A stretch of DNA of 59,852 bases from Eubacterium sp. (GCA_003486385.1 DNFT01000017.1:1-59852); one strand, 5' to 3'; numbered from the stretch's first letter, positions 1 to 8,717 are shown. The notes: a model not told the origin generated them from the sequence alone. Numbers and translations: made by a program.

Positions 1-60
1 AATATAATACGTTATACATGCTGGGTTTATAGAGCATGTTTTTACCCCAACATCATATTT
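1..60 (-). repeat. Dispersed ~60-bp element, copy 1 (inverted relative to copy 2)
   Basis: Read on the minus strand this begins with ATGATGTTGGGG, continues through AAAACATGC and ends with TGTATAACGTATTATATT. The same two conserved blocks, in the same order and nearly the same spacing, lie at 59745-59806 on the plus strand. A shorter relative is at 17496-17526. In this copy and the one at the far end the element follows the 3' end of a gene in the same direction. The window begins here, so the outer limit is unknown. Function unknown. Confidence 0.6.
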
Positions 61-88
61 TTGCATGATTCGGAGTATATATGTTGTT

Positions 89-343
89 TTATATAAGCAC
101 ATTTACGGGAATTGCGATGGTGAGGTTGGCTGCCTTGGCTTTTTCTAAGAGAAATTTATAGCGTATCTGGGCGGAGTTGACCTGATAAATACAGCTGTCT
201 ATTATGTCCGGCTCGGTGGCGTTCTCAAAGCAGGAATATGCGGCATCTAAGGCATTTTTACTCTGGGTGAGTTCATAGATAAGATATTTTTCATCATAAC
301 TTAAGAGGCGCTCGGGCTTCTTATTTTTTTTACCCTTGAACAT
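89..343 (-). CDS. DUF2508 family protein (YaaL-like)
   Basis: An 84-residue protein recognised by the DUF2508/YaaL pattern: a lysine-rich start, then a helical segment with a 'DAAYSCFENATEPDIIDSCIY' type core and a second helix with 'AQIRYKFLLEKAK'. The family is small, cytoplasmic and usually found near recombination genes such as recR in Firmicutes; its role is unknown. No membrane segment or catalytic motif is visible. The start ATG is preceded on the minus strand by AAGGAAGC, a reasonable ribosome binding site. It stands alone in this window, divergent from the Tad operon. Confidence 0.8.
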   Translation of the reverse strand: MFKGKKNKKPERLLSYDEKYLIYELTQSKNALDAAYSCFENATEPDIIDSCIYQVNSAQIRYKFLLEKAKAANLTIAIPVNVLI

Positions 344-468
344 AGGTAAGCTTCCTTTCCATTTTTTTCTTGTATAGATTATATCCTTGTACCAGCGTTT
401 TTATACCATATAAATTCGCTGTGTGTATAAGTTTACAAAAGCTTTGTTTTAAATAATGACAATGCATA

Positions 469-497
469 TTGACAATGCGTTGTCATAATGTTATAGT
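469..497 (+). promoter_or_regulatory. Promoter of the Tad operon with embedded inverted repeat
   Basis: TTGACA at 469-474 and TATAGT at 492-497 with a 17-bp spacer form a near-consensus sigma-A promoter about 95 nt upstream of the first tad gene. The perfect inverted repeat TGACAATGCGTTGTCA (470-485) covers the -35 box and half of the spacer, and a direct copy of TGACAATGC lies just upstream at 457-465. That placement is typical of a repressor operator; the regulator is not known. No c-di-GMP riboswitch core was recognised in the leader. Confidence 0.7.
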
Positions 498-590
498 CCC
501 GATATAAAGTTCTTAAAATATATAATTGATTCTCGATATCGGAATATCTCCGATAATTTCCAATGTATCCGGTGGGGGCCGGAGGAAAAT

Positions 591-1604
591 TTGAATGTGT
601 TTGTTTCTGAAAGGAAACGAATGGAAAGAGTATGCTGTATTTTAGATTCGGATGAGAAGTTTGCAGTTCGTATGTGCGCATGTCTCAATAAAAAGCACAT
701 ATTTCCTTTTGATGTACAGGCATTTTCTAAAATTGAAGAGTATTTAAGCTGTGCGGCATCCAGCACAGTTGAACTGCTTCTGGTGGATGAGCATCTGTAT
801 GATGAGGTGAGGAACGTGCCGGCGCAGCAGATAATACGGCTGTGCGAACAGCCTGTGCTGATGGAGGGTGAGACAGATGCATGTGTTGCCAAGTTTCAGG
901 CAGGCGATGAGCTGGTAAGGGATGTACTTTATATGTATAGTGGGCAGCTGTTGCCGGAACGAAGAGGGATGGAGAACATTAATTGCAGGATGGTGTGCGT
1001 GTATTCACCGAACGGTTACTGTGGAAAGACTACGCTTGCCATGACATTAGCCCATATCAAGGGTGAGAAAAAGAGAACTCTGTATCTTAACCTTGAAGAG
1101 TTTTCAGGGATGGAGCTGCCGGAAGAGAATGGTACCATTTCGGATGCGTTGTATTATTACCGGACACTAGGTGTGGCAGCCGGTGCCAAGCTTCTGTCAG
1201 TGATCGGTCATGCCAATGGATTTGACTATATAGCCCCGGCAGTGTGTGTTAAGGATATTGCACAGACAGATACAGATGAGCTTATTACATTTATTGATAA
1301 TGTGGCACTTGTGGGTGAATATGAGCTTATTGTTGTTGATATCGGATGTCTGGTAAAGGAACCATGGAAGCTGTTGGAGCGGTCAGATTTAATACTATGT
1401 CCGTCACCTGATTCCCGGCATAGAAAGAGGAGGCAGGAGGAATTTGAAAAGTACATGTATATGGCTGAGTATAAGAATGTGATAGATAAGCTTAAGAAGG
1501 TGGATATTGTATATGACAACGCCATATATAGGGACGGACAGCTGAATTATGCATATATTCGGACAAGCAGATATGCGGGGATGGTGATGGATATTGATAT
1601 CTGA
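591..1604 (+). CDS. CpaE/TadZ-like MinD-family ATPase of the Tad pilus
   Basis: First gene of the Tad operon; the family positions the pilus secretion apparatus at the membrane. Residues 1-115 look like a degenerate receiver-like domain. A P-loop, 'SPNGYCGKTT' (about 139-148), opens a MinD-fold domain with 'LYLNLEEF' and 'ELIVVDIGC' strands. It lacks the first signature lysine of the deviant Walker A box (KGGxGKT): an asparagine-glycine stands there, while the second lysine is kept. The chosen start is TTG with GGAGG 5 nt upstream; an ATG at 621, preceded by AAGGAA, is also possible and would remove 10 residues. The end overlaps cpaF by 11 nt. Confidence 0.8.
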   Translation: MNVFVSERKRMERVCCILDSDEKFAVRMCACLNKKHIFPFDVQAFSKIEEYLSCAASSTVELLLVDEHLYDEVRNVPAQQIIRLCEQPVLMEGETDACVAKFQAGDELVRDVLYMYSGQLLPERRGMENINCRMVCVYSPNGYCGKTTLAMTLAHIKGEKKRTLYLNLEEFSGMELPEENGTISDALYYYRTLGVAAGAKLLSVIGHANGFDYIAPAVCVKDIAQTDTDELITFIDNVALVGEYELIVVDIGCLVKEPWKLLERSDLILCPSPDSRHRKRRQEEFEKYMYMAEYKNVIDKLKKVDIVYDNAIYRDGQLNYAYIRTSRYAGMVMDIDI

Positions 1605-2820
1605 TGTGGGAGAGGAGATAACAGGACGGGTTGTAGGAAGCGTGGAGAGCATGGGAGGTATTGAGGATGATGAACTCTGCGAGCTTATAGATAATATTAT
1701 GCTTGAAGATAAATACCGGGCTTACAGTGTGAAGGAGAAGCTGGAACTGAGGCAGGATATTTTTAATTCAATCAAGAGACTGGATATATTGCAGTCACTG
1801 ATAGAGGATGACAGTGTTACGGAGATTATGATAAATGGATACCGGAATATTTTTATTGAGAGGGCGGGAAAAATAGAGCGGTATCATAAGACATTTGCCT
1901 CAAGGGAAAAGCTGCTTGATGTAGTACAACGTATTGCAGCCCGGTCGAATAAGATTGTGAATGAATCAACACCTATTATTGACACGCGTCTGTCTGATGG
2001 TTCAAGAGTCAACATTGTGATGAATCCGATTGCCATAGATGGACCAGCGGTGACTATCCGTAAATTTTATGACAACCCACTTACTATGGACAGGCTTATT
2101 GCGCTTGGAGCAATCACGCACGAGGCAGCAGAGTATCTAAAGGAGCTTGTAGCAGCCCGCTACAATATATTTATTTCAGGTGGAACAGGCTCAGGCAAGA
2201 CCACCTTTCTGAATGCATTATCTGATTATATCCCTAAGGATGAAAGAATAATTACAATTGAAGATTCGGCGGAGCTTAAGCTTATGGGCGTTGAGAACAT
2301 TGTCAGGCTTGAAGCGAGAAATGCAAATATGGAGGGAAAGAATGCCGTAACTATCAGGGACATGATAAGGGCGAGTTTACGAATGAGACCGAGCAGAATC
2401 ATAGTGGGTGAGGTGAGAGGAGGGGAAGCTCTCGATATGCTTCAGGCTATGGGAACAGGGCATGACGGATCGCTTTCGACAGGGCATGCGAATGGCACAA
2501 GAGAGCTTATGCTGAGACTTGAGACAATGGTTCTTATGGCAGTCGATATGCCGGTAGAGGCAATAAGAAGCCAGATAGCGGCGGGTGTTGATATAGTGGT
2601 GCATCTGGAAAGACTGAGGGATGGAAGCCGTAAGGTGGTAGAGATTGCCGAGGTGGCCGGTGTGGATACACAGGTTGAGAGGGGAAGCATACAGATTAAT
2701 TCCTTGTACAGATTTGAAAAGGAGGGGTTAGATGGAGAGGGAAAGGTTATCGGCTGTCTTAAGCGCACGGAAAATGAGCTTATACACAGGGAGAAGCTTT
2801 TATCGGCAGTCGGCAGGTAA
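1594..2820 (+). CDS. cpaF: CpaF/TadA-type pilus assembly ATPase
   Basis: Hexameric secretion ATPase that powers pilin assembly on the cytoplasmic side of the membrane. The family hallmarks are all present: Walker A 'GGTGSGKTT' at about 196-204, an Asp box around 'IITIEDSAEL', Walker B 'IIVGEVRGGEA' at about 269-279, and the His box 'TGHDGSLSTGHAN' at about 288-300. At 408 residues the length is normal for the family. The TTG start at 1594 overlaps the preceding stop by 11 nt, and an in-frame ATG 19 codons further on is possible. The 3' end overlaps tadB by 89 nt. Confidence 0.93.
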   Translation: MISDVGEEITGRVVGSVESMGGIEDDELCELIDNIMLEDKYRAYSVKEKLELRQDIFNSIKRLDILQSLIEDDSVTEIMINGYRNIFIERAGKIERYHKTFASREKLLDVVQRIAARSNKIVNESTPIIDTRLSDGSRVNIVMNPIAIDGPAVTIRKFYDNPLTMDRLIALGAITHEAAEYLKELVAARYNIFISGGTGSGKTTFLNALSDYIPKDERIITIEDSAELKLMGVENIVRLEARNANMEGKNAVTIRDMIRASLRMRPSRIIVGEVRGGEALDMLQAMGTGHDGSLSTGHANGTRELMLRLETMVLMAVDMPVEAIRSQIAAGVDIVVHLERLRDGSRKVVEIAEVAGVDTQVERGSIQINSLYRFEKEGLDGEGKVIGCLKRTENELIHREKLLSAVGR

Positions 2821-3541
2821 GCTGTCGACTGCATATAAAGATATTTTATATGTGGCAGAGGGAGTGTCCGGTGCAGTACTTTTAGGATTTATATTTTACA
2901 ATTCGATTATAGGGGCAGTGCCGGCTGCTGCATTTGTACCATTTTATATCCATATAAGAAGAAAAAATAATACTAAAAAGGAAAAGCAGAGAATACTTGA
3001 AGAATTCAAAGAAGGAATGAATGCGGTTGCTGTCGCACTCAGAGCGGGATATTCGGTTGAGAATGCGTTTATTGAGGCTGGCAGAGAGTTAGGGACTATG
3101 AGTGGCACAGGCAGCGGAAAGACAGATTTCTTTGGATATATACGTTCACAGCTATCCGTCAATATCAACATAGAGGATGCGCTTGCCACATTGGCACATA
3201 AGCTGGATGTTCCGGATATAGTTTCATTTGCCGAGGTATTCGCTTATGCAAAGAGAAGCGGAGGCAATATGGTTGAAATCATACAGGATACCGTAAATAC
3301 AATAAGCGATAAGGCAGATACGGCGAGAGAAATATCAGTCCTTATAAGTGCCAAGCAGTTAGAACAGGTGATTATGGATGTGGTTCCCATAGGCATTATT
3401 CTGTATCTGAGATTCACGGCATGGGAGCTTATAAGCAGAATGTATGGCAATCTGTATGGGGCAGCGGTTATGACAATATGCCTTGCTGTATATATGCTGG
3501 CGGTATTTATTTCACTTAAGATTGCAGATATAAGGGTGTGA
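2732..3541 (+). CDS. tadB: TadB-like type II secretion F domain membrane protein
   Basis: Inner-membrane platform protein of the Tad machine. It has two N-terminal hydrophobic stretches (about 43-72), a cytoplasmic helical T2SSF core ('EFKEGMNAVAVALRAGYSVENAF', then 'FAYAKRSGGNMVEIIQDT') and two C-terminal membrane segments. The ATG lies 89 nt inside cpaF in another reading frame, but GGAGG sits 6 nt before it, so this long overlap looks genuine and implies translational coupling. 'SGTGSGKTDF' at about 126 resembles a P-loop by chance; this family does not bind nucleotide. Confidence 0.85.
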   Translation: MERERLSAVLSARKMSLYTGRSFYRQSAGKLSTAYKDILYVAEGVSGAVLLGFIFYNSIIGAVPAAAFVPFYIHIRRKNNTKKEKQRILEEFKEGMNAVAVALRAGYSVENAFIEAGRELGTMSGTGSGKTDFFGYIRSQLSVNINIEDALATLAHKLDVPDIVSFAEVFAYAKRSGGNMVEIIQDTVNTISDKADTAREISVLISAKQLEQVIMDVVPIGIILYLRFTAWELISRMYGNLYGAAVMTICLAVYMLAVFISLKIADIRV

Positions 3542-3545
3542 GCCT

Positions 3546-4757
3546 ATGGAGAAAAAACAGAGTGGGACTTATTGGCAGAAGAAAAACACAATTATAGTGA
3601 TAACAGGCATTGCTGCAGCAGCTGTGCTTATAGCACTGGCTGTTGCAGCCGGAGGCAGTGATGACTATGAATATATTAGTGAGCTTGTGCGCCCGGACAG
3701 AGGGGAGATACTGTATGAGCTTGAGGTCATACAGGGTGAGAGTATAGATGAGCTTCAGGTGTATGTGGGCGGGAAGGTATTGACGGATGAAGAGCTTGAG
3801 CAGGTATTTGCACAGGCGGAAAAGCTGCTAAAGGAACGCTTCCTTGGGGAAAATGAAGCAATGGATATGATAGAAAATCCGGTAAACCTCATTAATACAT
3901 TGCCGGAGTACGACATGCAGGTGAGGTGGTACATTGAGGACAGGGAAGTGATTGATTACTGGGGGAATATCTATCAGGGAAATGAGGAGAAGACCACAAC
4001 GGTAATAGCAACGCTGGTGTACGAAAAGGAAGCCGGAGAGGGAGAGGAAAAAAGCAGGGAGTACATATATAAACCGAAGGTAAGGCCATACAGTGAAAGA
4101 CAGCTTCATAAGATGGAAATTAAGGAGATATTTGATAAAGCAGATGCGGACAGCGCGAACAGTGACAGTGTACTTCTGCCGCAAAGTCATAACGGAAGAA
4201 AGTTGCAATACCGCATAAAAAAGAAAAATGAGGTGTTCAGATTCATTCTTATAATACCATTGATCATAGTGGTAGTAATTATCGAGAAACGCTCCATGCA
4301 TGCAGGCAGGAAGAAAAAATTGCAGGAAGAGCTTACAAGGGAATATCCGGAAATTATATCCAAGCTTTCGCTCTTAACAGGTGCGGGCATGACACCATAC
4401 AATGCATTGAGACGAATTGCGGCTGATGGAAATGGAGAGGCTTACAGCAGGCTGGCGGCTGTTGTGGGGAATATACAGTCCGGGGCTTCGGAAAGGGCAC
4501 AGTATGCTTCGTTCGGACGGATATTCGGGCTGGAGGCTTATAGCAGATTAGGTTCAATGTTGGAGCAGAACACCGTGAAAGGAAATGAAAGGCTGAGGAT
4601 AATGCTGAGGGAGGAGTGTGAGCAGGCTCTTGAAGAGAGAAAGGCACGCGCAAGAAAAGCAGGTGAGCAGGCAGGAACAAAAATGCTGTTTCCAATGATG
4701 CTTATGCTGTTGATTGTTATGGCGGTAATAATGGTGCCGGCTTTTTGGAGTATGTGA
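3546..4757 (+). CDS. tadC: TadC-like T2SSF protein with an extra N-terminal domain
   Basis: Partner of TadB in the membrane platform. The C-terminal part has a membrane segment ('FRFILIIPLIIVVVIIE', about 232-248), the T2SSF core ('YPEIISKLSLLTGAGMTPYNAL') and a final membrane segment ending at the C-terminus. Unlike classic TadC it begins with another membrane segment (about 14-36) and a ~190-residue charged region rich in E, Y and V, which the topology would place outside the membrane. At 403 residues it is longer than typical TadC (about 300). It follows tadB by 4 nt. Assignment to TadC rests on the C-terminal half and gene order. Confidence 0.8.
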   Translation: MEKKQSGTYWQKKNTIIVITGIAAAAVLIALAVAAGGSDDYEYISELVRPDRGEILYELEVIQGESIDELQVYVGGKVLTDEELEQVFAQAEKLLKERFLGENEAMDMIENPVNLINTLPEYDMQVRWYIEDREVIDYWGNIYQGNEEKTTTVIATLVYEKEAGEGEEKSREYIYKPKVRPYSERQLHKMEIKEIFDKADADSANSDSVLLPQSHNGRKLQYRIKKKNEVFRFILIIPLIIVVVIIEKRSMHAGRKKKLQEELTREYPEIISKLSLLTGAGMTPYNALRRIAADGNGEAYSRLAAVVGNIQSGASERAQYASFGRIFGLEAYSRLGSMLEQNTVKGNERLRIMLREECEQALEERKARARKAGEQAGTKMLFPMMLMLLIVMAVIMVPAFWSM

Positions 4758-4869
4758 GTTAGAAAATTGCGAAGCTCAGTGCATAACTACCGTACATTGT
4801 GTAATTTTACTGGTAAATTTGAGTTTCGCAATTATCTATAAATGTGCAGGTAGAAGGGAGGTGAGGAGG

Positions 4870-5064
4870 ATGAACAGGGTAATCGGAAGAATGTCCGGAA
4901 TTATGAAAAGAGCCTTGTGTAAGAAGGAGCAGGGAATGGGAGTTATCGAGATAATTTTGATAATAGTGGTGCTTATAAGTCTTGTATTAATCTTTAAGTC
5001 CCAGCTTACAGCTCTTGTAGGTACAATTTTCGGGAAAATTACGCAGAGCGCACTTAGCGTGTAG
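4870..5064 (+). CDS. Flp1-like type IVb pilin
   Basis: A 64-residue prepilin: a short basic leader, then 'KKEQGMGVIEIILIIVVLI', with prepilin peptidase cleavage expected after the Gly at about position 22, followed by the conserved Glu and a single hydrophobic helix, and a short polar tail. This matches the small Flp pilins of Lachnospiraceae (Flp1-like family). The open frame extends upstream to a TTG at 4819, but the ATG at 4870 has a near-perfect AAGGGAGGTG site 6 nt before it and gives the usual length. It is preceded by a 60-nt gap containing an A/T-rich leader and is likely the main fibre subunit. Confidence 0.85.
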   Translation: MNRVIGRMSGIMKRALCKKEQGMGVIEIILIIVVLISLVLIFKSQLTALVGTIFGKITQSALSV

Positions 5065-5081
5065 AAATTAGCAAAGATGGG

Positions 5082-7220
5082 ATGTGGAAGGTTATGAGAG
5101 TTGATAAGGGGTTTCGTGGGAGCGTGACAGTGTTCGCGGCAATGTCATTCATGCTGATTGTATCGGTGATATTGGTTCTGATTGATGGAGCAAGGCTTCA
5201 GGGAGCAAGGGCAATGGTAGGAATGGCGGCACAGATGGCACTTGACAGTATGTTTTCAGGATATGAAAAGGAATTGCTGGATAGATATGGAGTGCTGTTA
5301 TTTGATGGTGCCAATGAGGGTGATGAACTTGATGAGCAGTATATAGCGGACGCGATTAAGAATAAGCTTGAGAGGGAGCTTGACATGGATTCCGGACTTA
5401 TATTTGCGAAGGGAGTGGATTTCTACGGGATTGAAATTGATGAGGTATGTGTGGACAGGGTGATAAGAGCTTCCGATGCATTTGGTCTTATCTGGAGAAA
5501 ATCGGTCAATGACTATGCAAAATTGGAATATACAGCACAGCTTTTAGAAAGTGTGCTGGGGCTTGATAGTCTGAATAAGGAGAATGAGACAGTCAGGACG
5601 GCAGTAGACCGGATTGATGACTGTATGGAGCAGATTTCAGAGTTTTACAGAAAGTATCTTAAGCTTATTGAGTGTATTGACGGAATAAAGACGGGCAGTA
5701 ATGGTGTGAATTTTGACAAGCTGAAAATACGGAATTCGTATGTAAAAAGGATTGGTCCGGGGGGAAATGCTGAAGCGGCTGCGGATGAACTGAGTATAAG
5801 TGACAACCGCGTGTACAAAAAGGTAAGTGAAAATATATTTGATGTCAATGCATTCATGAGGATATTTCTTGGTAAGTTTTCGGCTGCGATAGAAGGTGAC
5901 AATATGGATATAAAGGAACTTAAGGAACTAGGAAATATTTTAAGAGGTTTCTTTGGAAATATGAAACGGGAGATAAAGGAGGCGATGAAGCTCATTGAAG
6001 ATATAAGTGGAGATGAGAGTCTTATATCGGAGAAGATAGCAGCAACGGCAGATTATCTGGGTTCCATAACCCAGATAAGTGATGAGAGCTTTGAAGGGCT
6101 TAAGGAGAGCATGGATTCGGTCAGGGAGGAGCGGGAAAAGATATTGGAACGTCTGGGTGACGTTGAGAAAATGTATGAGGTATTGGTAAATAATTATGAC
6201 GTGATAGAAAAGGTGTGTGATTCATGTCCAAGTATGTTTGACATACATGATGGGGGAATAAATATTGCAAGCTCAGTACCAATCTATATGAGTTATTCCA
6301 AGGTGTGTGAGCTTTTAGTGGACTATAGGACGGATTCGCTATGGCTTGATTACTCGGATGTTGCATGCAGGGACGGGGATGGGTCGGTTCTGGGATGTCT
6401 CTATGATTATTCCGTTAATGGGCTGCTGTCATTGGTACTGCCGTCCGGGACGGAGATTTCGCATAAATCAATTGGAAACCTACAGCTTGCGGATTTATAT
6501 GGAACAAGAGGTGACAGGCAGGAATATATAGATGATACAGCGGCGGATATTATGAACGAGATATTGTTTAATCTGTTCATATATGATTGTTATGACAATT
6601 ATGCGGACAATGATGGACAGGGCTTATTGGATTACGAGCTGGAATACATACTATTTGGGAAAAGTTCGGACAAGGACAACCTGAAGGCGGCTGTTATGAC
6701 GATTGCGGGAATCAGACTGGGGTGTAACACAACGTATATACTTACTGATGTGCAGAAAAAACAGGAGGCATATAATATAGCACTTGCGGCACTTGGATTT
6801 ACAGGCATAGCGGCACTGGTGAAGGGCTTGCAGTATATCATACTTGAGGCATGGGCAATAGGGGAGACGATAGTGGATATGAGAATGCTTCTGGCTGGAA
6901 AGAAGATTCCTGTTATAAAGAAAAAGGATGATTGGAGATTGTCGCTTGACAATATGCTGGGAGGAAAGCTGGATGTTTCAGAAGACCGGGATGGTGAAGA
7001 TGGTCTGGGCTATGCACAGTATCTTGCAGCGGCCATGATTTTACGTGATGCACAGGACAAGGCATTTCGTTCAATGGCAGTTGCGGAAATGCACATGATT
7101 TCTCAGGGTGTATCCAATTTCAGGCTGAAAAACTATGTATATGGATTGGATATAACTGTAGCATACCACATTGGAAATTCAAAGAACCAATATATGTACA
7201 AGTGCAGCTACACATATTAG
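5082..7220 (+). CDS. DUF5702 protein, TadG-like Tad component
   Basis: A 712-residue protein with one N-terminal membrane helix (about 16-36) directly after 'GSVTVFAAMSFMLIVS', followed by 'ARAMVGMAAQMALDSMFSGYEKELLDRYGVLLFDG', the signature of the DUF5702 family found in Firmicute Tad operons. The bulk is predicted extracytoplasmic, with long helical regions between about 150 and 370. By position and the N-terminal helix it resembles TadG, probably a minor pseudopilin or anchoring protein. The start codon is uncertain: ATG 5082 and ATG 5094 both have weak ribosome sites; the second has GAAGG just 2 nt away. Confidence 0.8.
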   Translation: MWKVMRVDKGFRGSVTVFAAMSFMLIVSVILVLIDGARLQGARAMVGMAAQMALDSMFSGYEKELLDRYGVLLFDGANEGDELDEQYIADAIKNKLERELDMDSGLIFAKGVDFYGIEIDEVCVDRVIRASDAFGLIWRKSVNDYAKLEYTAQLLESVLGLDSLNKENETVRTAVDRIDDCMEQISEFYRKYLKLIECIDGIKTGSNGVNFDKLKIRNSYVKRIGPGGNAEAAADELSISDNRVYKKVSENIFDVNAFMRIFLGKFSAAIEGDNMDIKELKELGNILRGFFGNMKREIKEAMKLIEDISGDESLISEKIAATADYLGSITQISDESFEGLKESMDSVREEREKILERLGDVEKMYEVLVNNYDVIEKVCDSCPSMFDIHDGGINIASSVPIYMSYSKVCELLVDYRTDSLWLDYSDVACRDGDGSVLGCLYDYSVNGLLSLVLPSGTEISHKSIGNLQLADLYGTRGDRQEYIDDTAADIMNEILFNLFIYDCYDNYADNDGQGLLDYELEYILFGKSSDKDNLKAAVMTIAGIRLGCNTTYILTDVQKKQEAYNIALAALGFTGIAALVKGLQYIILEAWAIGETIVDMRMLLAGKKIPVIKKKDDWRLSLDNMLGGKLDVSEDRDGEDGLGYAQYLAAAMILRDAQDKAFRSMAVAEMHMISQGVSNFRLKNYVYGLDITVAYHIGNSKNQYMYKCSYTY

Positions 7221-7235
7221 CCGGATACAACAGCA

Positions 7236-8246
7236 ATGGGTAATGGAGGTGATGTAAGATGCCCTTTTCATGTGAAGGTATTTAATACAAACAATAATAT
7301 AATAAACGATACAAACACACTAAAAAAAGAGAATCTTGAGGCTGAAAATGGTATCCCCCCTTATGACCGTATCAGTCATTCACAGGGAAGGGCTTCTTAT
7401 GTCACCTGCAGGGCAAGCATTACGGTCGAGGCTGCTTTGGTAATGCCGCTTTTTATTCTGGCAGTTGTTTCGCTTATGCAGATAATGATATTTATAAATA
7501 TTCAGATGAAAGTCCAATCGGCGCTGTATCATCAGTCAATGAAGGTGGCTGGATATTCATTTCTTGTGGAGTCTATTGAGGAATGCCTTCCCGATGAGCT
7601 TGCAGCAGATGATTATAAGACTGCTGTAAATATAGTGGAGAACGGAATAACGGAGGTTCTTGTAAAGTATATGGTAGTGGAGGAGCTGGGGGAAGAATTT
7701 TTCCGGACACCATGGATAGATGGAGGGAAAAGCGGTATAGAAGTGATTTTTTCGCTCAATCCGGCGGATAGGAATATAGATGTGGCATTGCGTTATGAAT
7801 TGAAGCTTATGTATAACATTTTCGGAATCAATAATATCCCGGTAATAGCGAGAGCAGTAATAAGCAGATGGAGCGGAGTGACAAGGATTGAACAGAGTGA
7901 TGAGGAGGTGGATGAAGATACCAATTGTGTTTATATAACAAAAAATGGGACTGTCTATCATATATATAAGGATTGCACCTATCTGTCCATAAAGCTTACA
8001 AGAGTAAAATATGGGGAGATAGGTGATAAGAGAAATTCATCGGGTGGTAAGTATTATCCATGCTCGGTGTGCTGCAAAAATAAAACAGTTATGGATTATA
8101 TTTATATATCAAAGTATGGGGAGTGTTACCACTCAGACAATAAATGCAAAAAAATTTACCACAATATAACAGAGGCATCACCCGAGGAGGTGAAGGACAG
8201 AACATTGTGTTCTAAATGCAGGGATAGAAAAAAGGGGGAGGATTAG
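7236..8246 (+). CDS. TadE-like pseudopilin with C-terminal cysteine repeats
   Basis: The core 'ASITVEAALVMPLFILAVVSL' (about 61-81) is a TadE-type minor pilin helix. After about 215 residues come two imperfect repeats: 'VYITKNGTVYHIYKDCTYL' with 'YPCSVCC', and 'IYISKYGECYHSDNKCKKIY' with 'LCSKCR'. Each offers a Cys and a CxxC pair, so zinc binding or disulfide formation is likely. The first 50 residues look non-conserved and the ribosome site for ATG 7236 is poor; an excellent GGAGGTGAT at 7245-7253 instead serves a different frame. The true start may therefore be further in, with no good codon visible. The gene lies between the DUF5702 protein and the prepilin peptidase. Confidence 0.75.
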   Translation: MGNGGDVRCPFHVKVFNTNNNIINDTNTLKKENLEAENGIPPYDRISHSQGRASYVTCRASITVEAALVMPLFILAVVSLMQIMIFINIQMKVQSALYHQSMKVAGYSFLVESIEECLPDELAADDYKTAVNIVENGITEVLVKYMVVEELGEEFFRTPWIDGGKSGIEVIFSLNPADRNIDVALRYELKLMYNIFGINNIPVIARAVISRWSGVTRIEQSDEEVDEDTNCVYITKNGTVYHIYKDCTYLSIKLTRVKYGEIGDKRNSSGGKYYPCSVCCKNKTVMDYIYISKYGECYHSDNKCKKIYHNITEASPEEVKDRTLCSKCRDRKKGED

Positions 8247-8250
8247 CAGA

Positions 8251-8673
8251 TTGGTTATATATTTAATTGTGATGTGTATGCTTATATACGAAAGTGTAAT
8301 AGATATCAGATATAAAAAGATTGATGTAAGGGCTGCAATTGCGGCATGTGCCGTGAGCATACCTGTCGGCTGCTTTTTTTACGGACACACGGGTATCAAT
8401 ATTTTGTATGGAATTATATTGGGTATTTTTTTAGCGCTGCTTGCATGGGTATCCAAGCAGCAGATTGGTTATGGTGATGCGGTGATATTCATGGTGCTTG
8501 GAATGTGTCTTGAACCTGTAAGAGTGCTTGGCATTTTGTGGATTTCAATGCTTATGGCAGGAGTGTACGGAATTGTAAAGATTATTGCATTTAATAAAAG
8601 CAGAAGCCTTGCATTGCCGTATATTCCGTTCGTGACAATTGTGTATGTGTGTATGTTAATATTCGGTATATAG
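8251..8673 (+). CDS. Prepilin peptidase, TadV/CpaA type (A24 aspartic protease)
   Basis: A 140-residue polytopic protein with both A24 catalytic motifs: an Asp after the first membrane helix ('YESVIDIRYKKID', about 13-25) and 'GYGD' (about 73-76). The family cleaves the leader of Flp pilins and pseudopilins at the cytoplasmic face of the membrane. The length is typical for TadV, which lacks the methylase domain of larger prepilin peptidases. TTG is the only sensible start, with GGGGGAGG 9 nt upstream, and the gap to the previous stop is 4 nt. Substrates should be the pilin at 4870 and the two TadE-like proteins. Confidence 0.88.
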   Translation: MVIYLIVMCMLIYESVIDIRYKKIDVRAAIAACAVSIPVGCFFYGHTGINILYGIILGIFLALLAWVSKQQIGYGDAVIFMVLGMCLEPVRVLGILWISMLMAGVYGIVKIIAFNKSRSLALPYIPFVTIVYVCMLIFGI

Positions 8674-8717
8674 GCAATTGAGCCCCATGTGTGGATGAAG
8701 GAGGAAATATTATTGTT

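Noticed and set aside
498..590. Possible c-di-GMP riboswitch in the tad leader
   Set aside because: Only a short ATCGGA/TCCGAT hairpin is visible; the conserved core of either c-di-GMP riboswitch class is not seen.
3107..3126. P-loop-like GTGSGKT in the TadB-like protein
   Set aside because: It occurs in a loop of a T2SSF membrane protein that does not bind nucleotides; there is no Walker B or supporting fold.
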